From Actinomycetota bacterium (lineage in GTDB: Bacteria; Actinomycetota; Actinomycetes; Streptosporangiales; Streptosporangiaceae): DNA of 35,912 nucleotides. The DNA is taken from contig DAHVDE010000018.1 in NCBI GenBank assembly GCA_027313705.1, positions 1 through 35,912 of the forward strand, given 5' to 3'. The position numbers were made by a program, and so were the translations under genes. The notes beneath the pieces are model-generated. The model ran no database searches. It saw only the letters and a list, made by a program, of their open reading frames with translations, and had not been told where the DNA came from. Positions 25,160-34,303 of this stretch are shown here, in pieces. The first letter of the stretch is position 1. The number at the start of each line of letters is the position of its first letter.

Positions 25160-25714
25160 TCAATCAGTCAGGCCATCGTCGACTAGGCGCCGCAAACTTC
25201 TGCCATCCAGCTCCTCGACCATGGCCAGGTAGGACCGGTACACGCTGGCGAAGGGCTCGGTGCCGTCCGCCAGCGCGATCTTGAGTTGCCCGGTCGCGTC
25301 CAGCGAGGCGGTGATGACCTCGGCCGGGTAGCTGTACTTGACCTGATGCTCGGCGAACTCGTCTTCGTCGAGCACCAGCACCAGCCCGTCTCGCGTTCGC
25401 ACGACGTCGAGGTCGAGGTCGACCATCGTGACCTCGCGCGGGTTCGGCCACGTAACCGGCGTGGTGATGTCGCAGTAGACCTCGGTGCGCGCGGGCGCGC
25501 TGTTGAACGTCGCCGTCCACCATCTCTCACGCGGGAAGAGCACCACGTGCGAGTGCCCGAACAGTACCGGCGGGCCATCCCCCTTGCGCCAGGCCGTGGA
25601 CGCGCCGGCTCCGGTCCACACGCCATGCTCGTCCTCGCCCAGCCACTTCATCGTCATGTTCCAGTGCAGCGAGCCATCGAACTTGCGGTAGACAATTCTC
25701 GCCTCGTCGTCCAT
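25160..25714 (-). CDS. DUF402 family protein (nucleotide phosphatase-like)
   Basis: A 184-residue protein with the family hallmark RKFDGSLHWNMTMKWLGED near the N-terminus and the acidic cluster MVDLDLDVVRTRDG in the middle, which probably binds metal. Characterised DUF402 members hydrolyse nucleoside di- and triphosphates. The length is typical. The ATG at 25714 lies 16 nt after the stop of the FAD oxidoreductase gene, so it likely belongs to the same transcript, although no strong ribosome-binding site is seen. Confidence 0.85.
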   Translation of the reverse strand: MDDEARIVYRKFDGSLHWNMTMKWLGEDEHGVWTGAGASTAWRKGDGPPVLFGHSHVVLFPRERWWTATFNSAPARTEVYCDITTPVTWPNPREVTMVDLDLDVVRTRDGLVLVLDEDEFAEHQVKYSYPAEVITASLDATGQLKIALADGTEPFASVYRSYLAMVEELDGRSLRRLVDDGLTD

Positions 25715-25730
25715 GGCTGGACTGTAACTG

Positions 25731-26846
25731 TCAGAACCTGCTCAATGCGAACCACGGCGGCGGAGCGGCATCAGCCGCCCGGCCGCCCCCCGTTCCCCGG
25801 CCATTGGCGGCTAGGAAGGCGAGCCATTCACCGATCAGCGGGCCGAACTTGAAACCGTGACCTGAGGTGCCGCAGCCGAGTACCACGGGACCGACCCGGT
25901 CGATGATGAAGTCCGTGTCCGGTGAGTTGTCGTAAATGCATCGCTCGACCTTGACCGGGCGGGGATCGAAGGCGGGCAGGAACTGCCTGGCCGCTAGTTC
26001 AATGCGCCCGGCCAGGCCGGGGTCTGCCGCGTGATCCTGCTGATCAGGGTCAACCGGGGGCCCGCCGAAATGGATGCCGATCTTGTAGTGGTCAGATCCA
26101 GGTACGGGCAGCCCGTAAGGGAACTCGCCGCCGTAGTGGACCATGATCGGCGTCACGGCGGAGGGCTGGTGACTGTTCGCTCGTGCCAGGTAGGCGACCT
26201 GCTCCAGGCTGGTCCAGCCGGGCACGGATATCCCGACGTCGGCCACCAGCCTGGCGGTCCACGGCCCGGCGCAGACAATGACGCGCTCGGCGTCGATCTC
26301 GCCTGCGCCGGTGCTTACTCTCACGCCGGTGCCGCGGATTGCCAGTCTGGTCACCTTGCCCTGCTCCGCGCCGACCCGCAGCGCGGGCTGGCCGGCCAGG
26401 CGGCCAAGCGCGGTCAGCGAGCGGTCGGCCGAGATCACGGCGGACCCGGTCTCGAGCATCACCTGGCCGCTGACCTTCACGCCAGGGAACCGCTCGGCCG
26501 CCGCCGCCGGGGTGATCAGCTCGGCGGGCGTGCCAGCCGCTGCCATGGCGGCGCGCACTTCTGCCACCTGCGGGCCGAACGTGAGCTGCGGCGTAGGAGC
26601 CAGCAACCGCTCACCGCAGGACTCTTCAAGCTCGGTCCAGCTATCCCTGGCCCTGGCGGCGAGGGTCACGTAAGCGGGCTTCTCATAGCCGAGCCTGAAG
26701 ATCCGGCACGAGCCATGTGATCCGCCGAGCGAATGCCCGGCCTCGCCCTGGTCGAGCACGAGTACCTCGTGGCCGCGCTTGCGCAGCGCCCAGGCGGCGG
26801 CAAGTCCGCAGATACCCGCGCCGATGACCGCGAACTCGGTCCGCAC
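25731..26846 (-). CDS. FAD-dependent amine oxidase, sarcosine oxidase/SolA-like
   Basis: A 371-residue flavoprotein. The dinucleotide-binding motif VIGAGICGL is at 7-15, with LDQ at the end of beta 2. RIFRLGYE follows, a region typical of monomeric sarcosine oxidase and N-methyltryptophan oxidase. Cys303 in CIYDNSPDTDF matches the cysteine that binds FAD covalently in that family (Cys315 in sarcosine oxidase). It should oxidise an N-methyl amino acid or a related amine, yielding hydrogen peroxide. The start GTG at 26846 lies four nt after the MBL stop and directly begins the flavin-binding strand. The substrate is unknown. Confidence 0.9.
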   Translation of the reverse strand: MRTEFAVIGAGICGLAAAWALRKRGHEVLVLDQGEAGHSLGGSHGSCRIFRLGYEKPAYVTLAARARDSWTELEESCGERLLAPTPQLTFGPQVAEVRAAMAAAGTPAELITPAAAAERFPGVKVSGQVMLETGSAVISADRSLTALGRLAGQPALRVGAEQGKVTRLAIRGTGVRVSTGAGEIDAERVIVCAGPWTARLVADVGISVPGWTSLEQVAYLARANSHQPSAVTPIMVHYGGEFPYGLPVPGSDHYKIGIHFGGPPVDPDQQDHAADPGLAGRIELAARQFLPAFDPRPVKVERCIYDNSPDTDFIIDRVGPVVLGCGTSGHGFKFGPLIGEWLAFLAANGRGTGGGRAADAAPPPWFALSRF

Positions 26847-26850
26847 CCTG

Positions 26851-27522
26851 CTACCAGCCCCGGGCACGCCACTCCGCCAGGTGCGGGCGCTCCGCACCAA
26901 GCGTGGTGTCGCCGCCGTGGCCCGGATACACCCAGGTACCGTCGGGAAGGTCAGCGAAGATCCGGTTCTCCAGGTCGGTCATCAGCGAATTGAACCGGTC
27001 AGCGTCATGTTCTGTGTTGCCTGGTCCGCCGGGAAACAGCGAGTCGCCGGTGAACAGGTGCGGGCTGTCGGCCAGTTCGCCATCGCCGTCGTAGAGCAGG
27101 GCGATGCTGCCAGGAGTGTGACCGCGCAGGTGGATTACCTTGAGCACGCAGTCGCCCACATCGATCGTGTCTTCGTGCACCACGAGCTCGCCAGGCGCGA
27201 CCGGAAGCTCAGGCGCGTCTTCGACATGCGCGTAGGTATCGGCCCCGGTCTGCTCGGCGAGTACCTCGAGCGCGCCGACGTGGTCCCAGTGCCGGTGCGT
27301 TGTCACGATCTTGGACAGCGGCGAGTCCCCGGCGATGATCAGGGAAAGCAGGGTCGAAGGCTCGCTGGCCGCGTCGATGAGCAACTGGTCGCCCGTGTTC
27401 TTGCATTTCAGCAAGTATGCGTTGTTGTTCATCGGGCCGACCGCGACCTTGGTGATCGTGAGGCCGGGCAGGTCCCTGGTCTGGGCCGGCCCGCCCACGC
27501 TGACGTTGCCGTCGTAAGTCAT
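26851..27522 (-). CDS. MBL-fold metallo-hydrolase
   Basis: A 223-residue hydrolase of the glyoxalase II-like branch. Metal ligands are in THRHWDH (His76, His78, Asp80, His81), in the segment around GHTPGS, in TGDSLFPGG and in YPGHG near the C-terminus. The same kind of gene lies next to uvrA in Mycobacterium (Rv1637c). The start ATG has GGAG eight nt upstream. It lies between the DinB-like gene (28 nt upstream) and the oxidoreductase (four nt downstream). A thiol-ester substrate, perhaps from mycothiol chemistry, is an inference. Confidence 0.9.
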   Translation of the reverse strand: MTYDGNVSVGGPAQTRDLPGLTITKVAVGPMNNNAYLLKCKNTGDQLLIDAASEPSTLLSLIIAGDSPLSKIVTTHRHWDHVGALEVLAEQTGADTYAHVEDAPELPVAPGELVVHEDTIDVGDCVLKVIHLRGHTPGSIALLYDGDGELADSPHLFTGDSLFPGGPGNTEHDADRFNSLMTDLENRIFADLPDGTWVYPGHGGDTTLGAERPHLAEWRARGW

Positions 27523-27550
27523 CGGGTTCTCTCCGTTTCTTGTGGTTTCT

Positions 27551-28285
27551 CTAGAAAGCAGGGACGCTCGGCAGGGGACCGGCAGGCTTCGCCGTCAGTT
27601 CCTCGCCTGCGGATCTTCCGAGAAGCCAGGCAAGCAGGGCATGCCCGTGCCCGGTAATCTCCAGGTCCCTTGTTTCGGCGGTGCCGGTGAAATACCGGCG
27701 TCCGGTCAGCATGTCATTCAGCACCGCGTCCGGTGCCTCAGGCTCGTGAGCCAGTTCGCCGGTGATCCGGTCGAGCGTTTCAGTAACGAACCAGCCGGGC
27801 CAGTCACCGGAGCGGTAGCCGGCGCGCAGGTCAACATGATGCACCTCGACCTCGAACAGCCGGCGCTCGAGCGTGAACCAGGCCGGATGGGCCGGTCCCC
27901 TGATGCCATGGACCTCGGTGAGCCAGGCTTCGGCGGGAAGCTCGCGTGCCAGGTCGGAGAATCTTCTCGCCGAGTCGGCGACGTCTGCGGCGAGTTCCGC
28001 GGCTGACTGCCAGGCGCCGGCCGCTATGCCGGCCTCGCGTGCCTCGAAGCTCGCGTACTGCGGGGTCTTTATGCCGGTCTTAGCCCAGATCAGCATGTTG
28101 CCGAGGCCGTCGGCGTTACGTGCGATGTGCGCGAGTACGTGGCCGCGGCTCCAGCCAGGCAGCAGGGAAGGAGCGCGGACCTGGTCATCGGTAAAAGCAT
28201 TCACGGACTTGAGTACCCGGCCGACTGACTCGTCGATGCGACCGATCGTCAGGCCGACCGAGTGCGGTCCAGCGGACTCGCTCAT
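27551..28285 (-). CDS. DinB/maleylpyruvate isomerase family protein (mycothiol-dependent type)
   Basis: A 244-residue protein. The N-terminal domain carries LPGWSRGHVLAHIARNADGL, the hallmark of mycothiol-dependent maleylpyruvate isomerases, with the metal-binding His and the later EVEVHHVDL. Proteins of this group use mycothiol, the actinobacterial thiol, in isomerisation or conjugation reactions. The exact substrate is unknown. The ATG at 28285 is preferred over GTG at 28291 because AAGGGG lies five nt before it. It is the first gene of a minus-strand unit and is divergent from uvrA. Confidence 0.88.
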   Translation of the reverse strand: MSESAGPHSVGLTIGRIDESVGRVLKSVNAFTDDQVRAPSLLPGWSRGHVLAHIARNADGLGNMLIWAKTGIKTPQYASFEAREAGIAAGAWQSAAELAADVADSARRFSDLARELPAEAWLTEVHGIRGPAHPAWFTLERRLFEVEVHHVDLRAGYRSGDWPGWFVTETLDRITGELAHEPEAPDAVLNDMLTGRRYFTGTAETRDLEITGHGHALLAWLLGRSAGEELTAKPAGPLPSVPAF

Positions 28286-28519
28286 GGGCACCCCTTATCT
28301 TCTGCTTCCTATCTTCTGCTTCCGGCTATCGTCCCCTAACTGGGGTCCGCCGCCGCAGCGCCGGGTCGGGCTGGGGAAGTTCGCGGCTCTCCTGATGGTT
28401 ATCCACATCGCGTCCGGTGGAGGGACGGCATAATGTCAGACCCCCCGGATAGCATTGGCACCGCAGCCTCTGGGCCTGTGGATCCCCCGTGCAGCAAGAC
28501 TTTCACCTGGAGAAACCTA
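28286..28519. promoter_or_regulatory. Divergent region before uvrA with two possible starts
   Basis: The region separates the DinB-like gene and uvrA. CATAAT (28429-28434) may be a -10 element, but no fitting -35 was found. A strong ribosome-binding site GGAGGG (28419-28424) stands eight nt before an in-frame ATG at 28433, and GGAG (28509-28512) stands seven nt before the GTG at 28520. No actinobacterial LexA box was seen, which is odd for uvrA. Confidence 0.35.
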
Positions 28520-31375
28520 GTGGCGGAGCGACTGGTAGTCCGCGGTGCCCGCGAGCACAACCTGAAGGATGTCTCGCTGGATTTGCCGAGGGATGCCATG
28601 ATCGTCTTCACCGGGCTGTCCGGCTCGGGGAAGTCGAGCCTGGCGTTCGACACCATCTTCGCTGAGGGCCAGCGGCGGTACGTCGAGTCACTCTCGGCAT
28701 ATGCGCGGCAGTTCCTCGGCCAGATGGACAAGCCGGACGTGGACTTCATAGACGGGCTCTCACCGGCCGTCTCCATCGACCAGAAGGCGGCGAGCCGTAA
28801 CCCGCGCTCTACGGTCGGCACCGTTACCGAGGTGTACGACTACTTGCGGCTGCTGTTCGCCAGGATCGGCAAGCCGCACTGCCCTGCCTGCGGGCGGCCG
28901 ATCGCCAGGCAGACCCCGCAGCAGATCGTCGACCGGGTGCTCGAGCTTGAAGACGGCACCAGGTTCCAGGTACTTGCCCCGGTGATCAGGGGCAGGAAGG
29001 GCGAGTACACCGAACTGCTGCGCGAGCTCCAGACCAAGGGCTACTCGAGGGCGCGGGTCGACGGGGTCACGATCAGGCTCGACGATGCCCTGGACGGCGG
29101 CGGGCGGCTGCCGGTGCTCAAGAAGTACGAGAAGCACACCATCGAGGTGATCGTCGACCGGCTCGCGGTGCAGGAGTCGGCCAGGCGGCGGCTGACCGAC
29201 TCTGTGGAGACCGCGCTCGGCCTGTCTGGCGGCGTCGTGGTACTCGATTTCGTCGATCTGCCCGACTCTGACCAGAACCGGGAGCGGATGTACTCAGAGC
29301 ACCTGGCCTGCCTGTATGACGACCTGTCCTTTGAAGAGCTCGAACCGCGGTCGTTCTCGTTCAACTCGCCCTGGGGTGCCTGTCCCGACTGCACCGGGCT
29401 GGGCACGAAGATGGAGGTCGACCCCGAGCTTGTCGTGGCCGACGCTGATCTTTCGCTGGGTGATGGCGCGATCGGCGTGTGGAGCGGCGGGCATGTCAGC
29501 GACTACTTCATCAGGCTGACGGAGGCGCTCGGTAACACCATGGGTTTTGCCATCACGACCCCGTGGCGCAAGCTGCCCGCCGCCGCGAGAAAAGCCCTGC
29601 TATACGGATACCCAGAGCAAGTGCACGTCAAGTACAAGAACAGGTATGGCCGCGAGCGCTCCTATTACACGAACTTCGAAGGCGCGATTCCCTACATTCA
29701 GCGCAGGCACAACGACGCTGAGAGCGACTCGAGCAGGGAGCGGTTCGCCGGGTACATGCGCGAGGTGCCCTGCCCGTCGTGCGGCGGCACCAGGCTGAAG
29801 CCGCTGACGCTGGCGGTGACCATGGACGGGCGGTCGATCGCCCAGTATGTCGCGCTGCCGATCGGCGAGCTTGCCAAGCTGCTCGCCACCCTCGAGTTGT
29901 CCGAGCGCGATCAGCAGATCGCTGGCCGGGTGCTCAAGGAGATCAACGCCAGGCTCGGGTTCCTGCTTGACGTAGGGCTCGATTACCTGACGCTCGACAG
30001 GGCATCCGCGACCCTGGCCGGCGGTGAAGCGCAGCGGATCAGGCTGGCGACCCAGATCGGGTCTGGGCTGGTCGGCGTGCTTTACGTGCTCGACGAGCCG
30101 TCGATCGGCCTGCATCAGCGCGACAACCACCGCCTGCTCGAGACGCTGCTGCGGCTGCGCGACCTGGGCAACACGCTGATCGTCGTCGAGCACGACGAGG
30201 ACACGATCCGCGCCGCCGACTGGGTGGTTGACATCGGGCCCAGGGCCGGCGAGCACGGCGGCCAGATCGTGGTATCAGGTCCGCTGGGCGAACTGCTGGC
30301 CAGCGAGGACTCGCTGACCGGCGCCTACCTGACCGGCCGGGAGCAGATCCAGGTGCCCGCGCGCCGGCGCAAGGTGTCGAAGAGCCGCGAGATCGTGGTC
30401 AAGGGCGCGGCCGAGCACAACCTGCGCAACGTGGACGTGGCGTTCCCGCTCGGCTGCTTCATCGCGGTCACCGGAGTGTCAGGATCGGGCAAGTCGACGC
30501 TGGTCAACGACATCTTGTACAGTTCGCTGGCCAAGGAGTTGCACGGCACGAGGATCGTGCCGGGCAAGCACTCGAAGGTCACTGGCATGCACCACCTGGA
30601 CAAGGTCGTGCACGTGGACCAGGGACCCATCGGCCGCACTCCGCGCTCGAACCCGGCGACCTATACCGGGGTGTTCGATCACATCCGCAAGCTGTTCGCC
30701 CAGACCACGGAGGCGAAGGTGCGCGGCTACCAGCCCGGCCGCTTCTCCTTCAACATCAAGGGCGGCAGGTGCGAGGCCTGCGCGGGCGACGGCACGATCA
30801 AGATCGAGATGCAGTTCCTGCCCGACGTGTACGTGCCCTGCGAGATCTGCCATGGCGCCAGGTACAACACCGACACCCTCGGCGTTCACTACAAGGGCAA
30901 GACGATCTCCGATGTGCTGAACATGCCGATCGAGGAGGCCGCCGAGTTCTTCGAGCCGGTCCCGGCAATCCACCGGCACCTGAAGACCCTGGTAGACGTC
31001 GGCCTTGGGTACGTGCGCCTCGGCCAGCCCGCGCCGACCCTGTCAGGCGGCGAAGCCCAGCGGGTGAAGCTGGCCTCCGAGTTGCAGCGCCGCTCGACCG
31101 GCCGGACGATCTACGTGCTCGACGAGCCGACGACCGGCCTGCACTTTGACGACATCCGCAAACTGCTCGGCGTGCTGAGCCGCCTCGTCGACACGGGCAA
31201 TACCGTGATCGTGATCGAGCACAACCTGGACGTGATCAAGACCGCCGACTGGGTCATTGACCTCGGCCCTGAAGGCGGCTCGCGCGGCGGCAAGATCATT
31301 GCCACCGGTACGCCAGAAGACATCGCGAAGATCACGGAAAGCTACACCGGGCAGTTCCTCGCCAAGATCCTCTGA
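28520..31375 (+). CDS. uvrA: Excinuclease ABC subunit UvrA
   Basis: A 951-residue damage-recognition ATPase of nucleotide excision repair. It has two Walker A sites (GLSGSGKS at 32-39 and GVSGSGKST in the second half), two ABC signatures ([11 protein letters not shown] and [11 protein letters not shown]) and Walker B sites (VLDEPSIGL and VLDEPTTGL). Cysteine pairs of the zinc modules are visible, for example CPACG, CPDC, CPSCGG, CEAC and CEICHG. The GTG at 28520 begins [14 protein letters not shown], the usual start of actinobacterial UvrA. An in-frame ATG at 28433 with a better ribosome-binding site would add 29 residues rich in Pro and Ser. The protein is otherwise complete. Confidence 0.96.
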   Translation: MAERLVVRGAREHNLKDVSLDLPRDAMIVFTGLSGSGKSSLAFDTIFAEGQRRYVESLSAYARQFLGQMDKPDVDFIDGLSPAVSIDQKAASRNPRSTVGTVTEVYDYLRLLFARIGKPHCPACGRPIARQTPQQIVDRVLELEDGTRFQVLAPVIRGRKGEYTELLRELQTKGYSRARVDGVTIRLDDALDGGGRLPVLKKYEKHTIEVIVDRLAVQESARRRLTDSVETALGLSGGVVVLDFVDLPDSDQNRERMYSEHLACLYDDLSFEELEPRSFSFNSPWGACPDCTGLGTKMEVDPELVVADADLSLGDGAIGVWSGGHVSDYFIRLTEALGNTMGFAITTPWRKLPAAARKALLYGYPEQVHVKYKNRYGRERSYYTNFEGAIPYIQRRHNDAESDSSRERFAGYMREVPCPSCGGTRLKPLTLAVTMDGRSIAQYVALPIGELAKLLATLELSERDQQIAGRVLKEINARLGFLLDVGLDYLTLDRASATLAGGEAQRIRLATQIGSGLVGVLYVLDEPSIGLHQRDNHRLLETLLRLRDLGNTLIVVEHDEDTIRAADWVVDIGPRAGEHGGQIVVSGPLGELLASEDSLTGAYLTGREQIQVPARRRKVSKSREIVVKGAAEHNLRNVDVAFPLGCFIAVTGVSGSGKSTLVNDILYSSLAKELHGTRIVPGKHSKVTGMHHLDKVVHVDQGPIGRTPRSNPATYTGVFDHIRKLFAQTTEAKVRGYQPGRFSFNIKGGRCEACAGDGTIKIEMQFLPDVYVPCEICHGARYNTDTLGVHYKGKTISDVLNMPIEEAAEFFEPVPAIHRHLKTLVDVGLGYVRLGQPAPTLSGGEAQRVKLASELQRRSTGRTIYVLDEPTTGLHFDDIRKLLGVLSRLVDTGNTVIVIEHNLDVIKTADWVIDLGPEGGSRGGKIIATGTPEDIAKITESYTGQFLAKIL

Positions 31376-31477
31376 CGGCGCGGCTAACCTCCGGCCCGAC
31401 CCTGGCTTGATGGCACCTAATGACAAGGCATCATTCGCCAGAAGGCTAGGAGCACCGCCGCCCGCACGCGGCTTTCC

Positions 31478-31585
31478 ATGTCCTTGGCCGGCGTGGTCAT
31501 GACGATGTTCGCGGCCGGGGTGCTTGCTGGCTGGCTAAATCTCGCGGTTGCACCGCTCGAGGGTATCTTGCTGCGGCAGGAATAA
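31478..31585 (+). CDS. Possible 35-residue membrane peptide
   Basis: An ATG-started frame encodes a short hydrophobic helix (VVMTMFAAGVLAGWLNLAVA) and a polar end LEGILLRQE. It lies in the 243-nt gap after uvrA. No ribosome-binding site is visible and the frame could be chance. A weak hairpin (cgggcg/cgcccg, 31602-31617) follows just before the next gene. The rest of the gap shows nothing recognisable. Confidence 0.2.
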   Translation: MSLAGVVMTMFAAGVLAGWLNLAVAPLEGILLRQE

Positions 31586-31618
31586 CCCCGTCCGGGTGAG
31601 GCGGGCGCGTTCGCCCGA

Positions 31619-33007
31619 ATGAAAGCGTCTGATCACGCTGGGTTGGGCAGGCGCGGATCAGCGCGCGGGGGATGGCAGGCAGGGGAGCGCGAGACGACAC
31701 AGAACGGTAGCCAGGAGGTCGAGTGGCTGCGCCGCGAGGTCGCCGATCTCCAGGCAAAACTCGCCGACGCCCAGGCCAAGGAGGCAGGTCGCCGCCAGCC
31801 GCGGTCTGGCTGGCGCGCGCCGGTCGCCGCCGTCCTGATCGTCATTGGCTGTGTGCTCGCCCCGCTCTCCGTGCTGGCAGTGTGGACCGCCAACGAGGTG
31901 TCCAACACGAGCACCTACGTGGCCAACGTCGCTCCGCTGATCAGTCAGCCCGCGATCCGCGACGCGCTGACTAACAAGGTGAGCACCGCGGTCAGCGCCG
32001 AACTTGACGTCCAGGGTCTTACCAAGCAGATCGCGGCCGAGTTGAACAAGTCCGGCCTGCCGAAGCTGAGTTCGCTGTTGTCAGGCTTCTCGGGGAGCAT
32101 CGCGAGCGGAGTGGACGGCCTCATCCACAGCGCGGTCGCCAAGGTCGTGGCTAGTCCGCAAGTGCGGCGGCTATGGATCAATGGCAACCGTGCCGTCCAC
32201 GAGCAGCTGGTGCTGGCCCTGGAAGGCAAGAAGAGCGCGCTCACCATCTCCGGCGGCAAGGTCGTGCTCTCCCTCGGGCCAATCATCGACCGGGTCAAAA
32301 ATGACCTGTCCAAGCGCGGCCTGACCATTGTCAGCAAGCTACCGCCGATCAATCCCACCTATCCGCTTTTCTCGGCCAAATACCTGGTTCAGGCGCAGTC
32401 GCTCTACCGCACGCTGAACACGCTGAAGTGGGTCCTGCCCGTCCTCGCCCTGATTTTCATCGCGGCCGGTGTCTACGTCGCTAGGAGGCATCGCCGCGCA
32501 CTGGTCGGAGCCGGCCTCGGACTCGCCGCTTCGATGCTGGTGCTCGGTATCTTGCTCGCAGTCGGGCGAAGCATCTACCTCAGTAAGCTCCCAGCGAGTT
32601 TTTCCGCCGACGCGGCCGCTGTCGCCTTCGACACCATTGTCCGGTTCATCAAGCAAGGCCTGCGGGTCGTGCTCGTGGTCGGGCTCGTCGTGGCTGTCGC
32701 AGCCTTCTTCACCGGGCCGTCGGTGACCGCCGCCCGCACCAGGCAGGCATTCAAGTCCGGCTTCGCCGCCATCCGCCGGGCCGGCGAGCGGTTCAGCCTG
32801 ACTACCGGGCCGGTCGGTACCTGGGTGTATCAGTACCGGCAGCCGCTGCGGATCGGAGCGGTTGCCGTCGCCGCGCTGATCTTCGTGTTCTGGGGCAATC
32901 CGACCGGCGTGACGGTCATCGTCGTCGCGGTCATTCTCCTGGCGCTGCTCGGGCTGATCGAGTTGATCGGCAGACCGCCGCGCGCCGGAGCCACCGCCAG
33001 CGAGTGA
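31619..33007 (+). CDS. Multi-pass membrane protein with coiled coil, unknown function
   Basis: A 462-residue protein that I do not recognise beyond general similarity to actinobacterial integral membrane proteins. A charged coiled coil lies at about 32-58. Transmembrane helix 1 is at about 67-90. A large loop of about 180 residues (90-270), probably outside the cell, contains [15 protein letters not shown]. Further helices lie at about 270-288, 294-318, 345-365, 411-426 and 430-450. The last residues are polar. No enzyme motif is seen. The start ATG at 31619 has no clear ribosome-binding site, and no better in-frame start exists before the coiled coil. It is convergent with arsM, 22 nt away, with no hairpin between. 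Confidence 0.75.
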   Translation: MKASDHAGLGRRGSARGGWQAGERETTQNGSQEVEWLRREVADLQAKLADAQAKEAGRRQPRSGWRAPVAAVLIVIGCVLAPLSVLAVWTANEVSNTSTYVANVAPLISQPAIRDALTNKVSTAVSAELDVQGLTKQIAAELNKSGLPKLSSLLSGFSGSIASGVDGLIHSAVAKVVASPQVRRLWINGNRAVHEQLVLALEGKKSALTISGGKVVLSLGPIIDRVKNDLSKRGLTIVSKLPPINPTYPLFSAKYLVQAQSLYRTLNTLKWVLPVLALIFIAAGVYVARRHRRALVGAGLGLAASMLVLGILLAVGRSIYLSKLPASFSADAAAVAFDTIVRFIKQGLRVVLVVGLVVAVAAFFTGPSVTAARTRQAFKSGFAAIRRAGERFSLTTGPVGTWVYQYRQPLRIGAVAVAALIFVFWGNPTGVTVIVVAVILLALLGLIELIGRPPRAGATASE

Positions 33008-33029
33008 TGGCGGTGGCTGGGAGGGCGGG

Positions 33030-33797
33030 TCAACCGGGCTTGACGGCGCGGATGATAGCCGAGTGCAACCCAGGCGCGGCCTCGTTGGTGAACGTGACTG
33101 ACGCATCGGCAAAGCCAGCGGCGGCCAGTCCGGCGAGATACTCGGAACTGGACAGCGCTCCCGCGATACAGCCCAGGTACGAGCCTGCCGCCGTCCGGTC
33201 GTCCGCCGTCAGGTGGTCCTCCGCCACGACATCGGAGATTCCTATCCGCCCGCCGGGCACCAGCACGCGGAACATCTCGGCCAGCACCGCCGGCTTGTCG
33301 GTGGACAGGTTAATCACGCAATTGGAGATCACGACATCGACCGCGCCGTCGGGCAGCGGAACCGCCTCGATCTGGCCCTCCAGGAACTCGACATTGGCGG
33401 CACCCGCCTTCGCCGCGTTGGCCCGGGCGAGGGCGAGCATGTCGTCGGTCATGTCCACTCCGTAAGCGAACCCGGTAGGGCCGACCCGCCGTGCGGAGAG
33501 CAGGACATCGATGCCGCCACCTGAGCCCAGGTCAAGTACCCGCTCACCCTCGTGCAGGTCCGCGACCGCTAGCGGGTTACCGCACCCCAGGCTCGCGAGC
33601 ACTGCCTGCGCCGGAAGGCCGTCGGTCTCTTCCTCGCGGTAAAGCGGGCCGCCGAAGCAGTTATCCTTCTCGGCTGTGCCCGAGGTCACGCAACATGCAG
33701 CCGACGTTCCTGGCGCGCTGTTCATGACGGCGCGGGCAGCCTCGGCGTACCTGGATCGCACCTCCTCGCGCAGGCCAGACGCGGTCTGATCGGGCAT
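33030..33797 (-). CDS. arsM: Arsenite methyltransferase
   Basis: A 255-residue class I methyltransferase of the ArsM type. Motif I is [14 protein letters not shown] (87-100), followed by [10 protein letters not shown]. Cysteines at 47, 72 (GCGNP), 160 (ISNCVINL) and 210 (YLGCIAG) match the four cysteines conserved in arsenite methyltransferases; the last two bind As(III). An extra Cys35-Cys36 pair is present. The enzyme makes methylated, partly volatile arsenic from As(III) and SAM. The start ATG has GGAG six nt upstream. No arsR, arsB or arsC gene is next to it. Confidence 0.92.
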   Translation of the reverse strand: MPDQTASGLREEVRSRYAEAARAVMNSAPGTSAACCVTSGTAEKDNCFGGPLYREEETDGLPAQAVLASLGCGNPLAVADLHEGERVLDLGSGGGIDVLLSARRVGPTGFAYGVDMTDDMLALARANAAKAGAANVEFLEGQIEAVPLPDGAVDVVISNCVINLSTDKPAVLAEMFRVLVPGGRIGISDVVAEDHLTADDRTAAGSYLGCIAGALSSSEYLAGLAAAGFADASVTFTNEAAPGLHSAIIRAVKPG

Positions 33798-33810
33798 TCA
33801 TGCTCCTATG

Positions 33811-33828
33811 CATTGACCTTCATCGATG
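33811..33828. promoter_or_regulatory. Possible ArsR-type operator before arsM
   Basis: The imperfect inverted repeat CATTGA-N6-TCGATG (33811-33828) has five of six arm positions matching. It lies 13 nt upstream of the arsM start. ArsR/SmtB repressors bind TTGA/TCAA-type repeats of this layout. A TTGACA hexamer on the minus strand (33862-33857) may be a -35 element, but no good -10 is visible at the right distance. Confidence 0.35.
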
Positions 33829-33868
33829 TAACCAGGATCTCCGGTACATGGACGACTGTCAACGCGCG

Positions 33869-34303
33869 CTAACTTGCGCCCGTGGTGAACTGGTTCAGGT
33901 CGTCGATGACCGCTGTCAGGCGGCCTGGCCTTGCGGTGTAGGCAAGCGCGGCACCGACTGCCCGGTCGCTGAGGCTCTGGTAACCGAGCAGATTGATTTC
34001 CGTGTCTGCCGTCCCCATCCAGACCACGCCCTCCTCGGTTGCGGCGAACCAGCACGGCCCAGAGGTATAAGCACCCCAGATCGCATCGAAGTTGAACACT
34101 TGTGCGCGGGAGGTGTCCACGATCAGGTTCTTCTTGTCGAGCAGCGTGATTCCCCATGGCGAGGTCTGGATCGAGAAATACCAGAGGTTGTAATCGTCGG
34201 GACCCACCGAACAATTGCTGACGAGCAGTTTGCCTCCGGCGACCGAGACGCTGTTGATGCCGCGCTGGGCAGCCGGATTGAAGACGGTCTGCGAGAGCGG
34301 CTG
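33869..34303 (-). pseudogene. C-terminal relic of an unknown protein
   Basis: A frame of 144 codons is open from just after an in-frame TAG (34306-34304) to a TAG at 33871-33869. It encodes a well-composed sequence ([53 protein letters not shown]). The alternating strands and aromatic/Gly turns look like the blades of a beta-propeller. The only ATG is internal (34207), and the sequence reads as coding well before it, so the N-terminal part appears lost. The break falls where the cobQ fragment begins on the other strand. The protein is not recognised. Confidence 0.5.

Noticed and set aside
28286-28519. LexA/SOS box before uvrA
   Set aside because: No CGAAC-N4-GTTCG type palindrome was found in the region by eye.
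33800-34284. Plus-strand frame leading into cobQ ([10 protein letters not shown]...)
   Set aside because: The amino-acid text has no CobQ N-terminal features and no P-loop. It is antisense to the propeller-like relic and only happens to be in frame.
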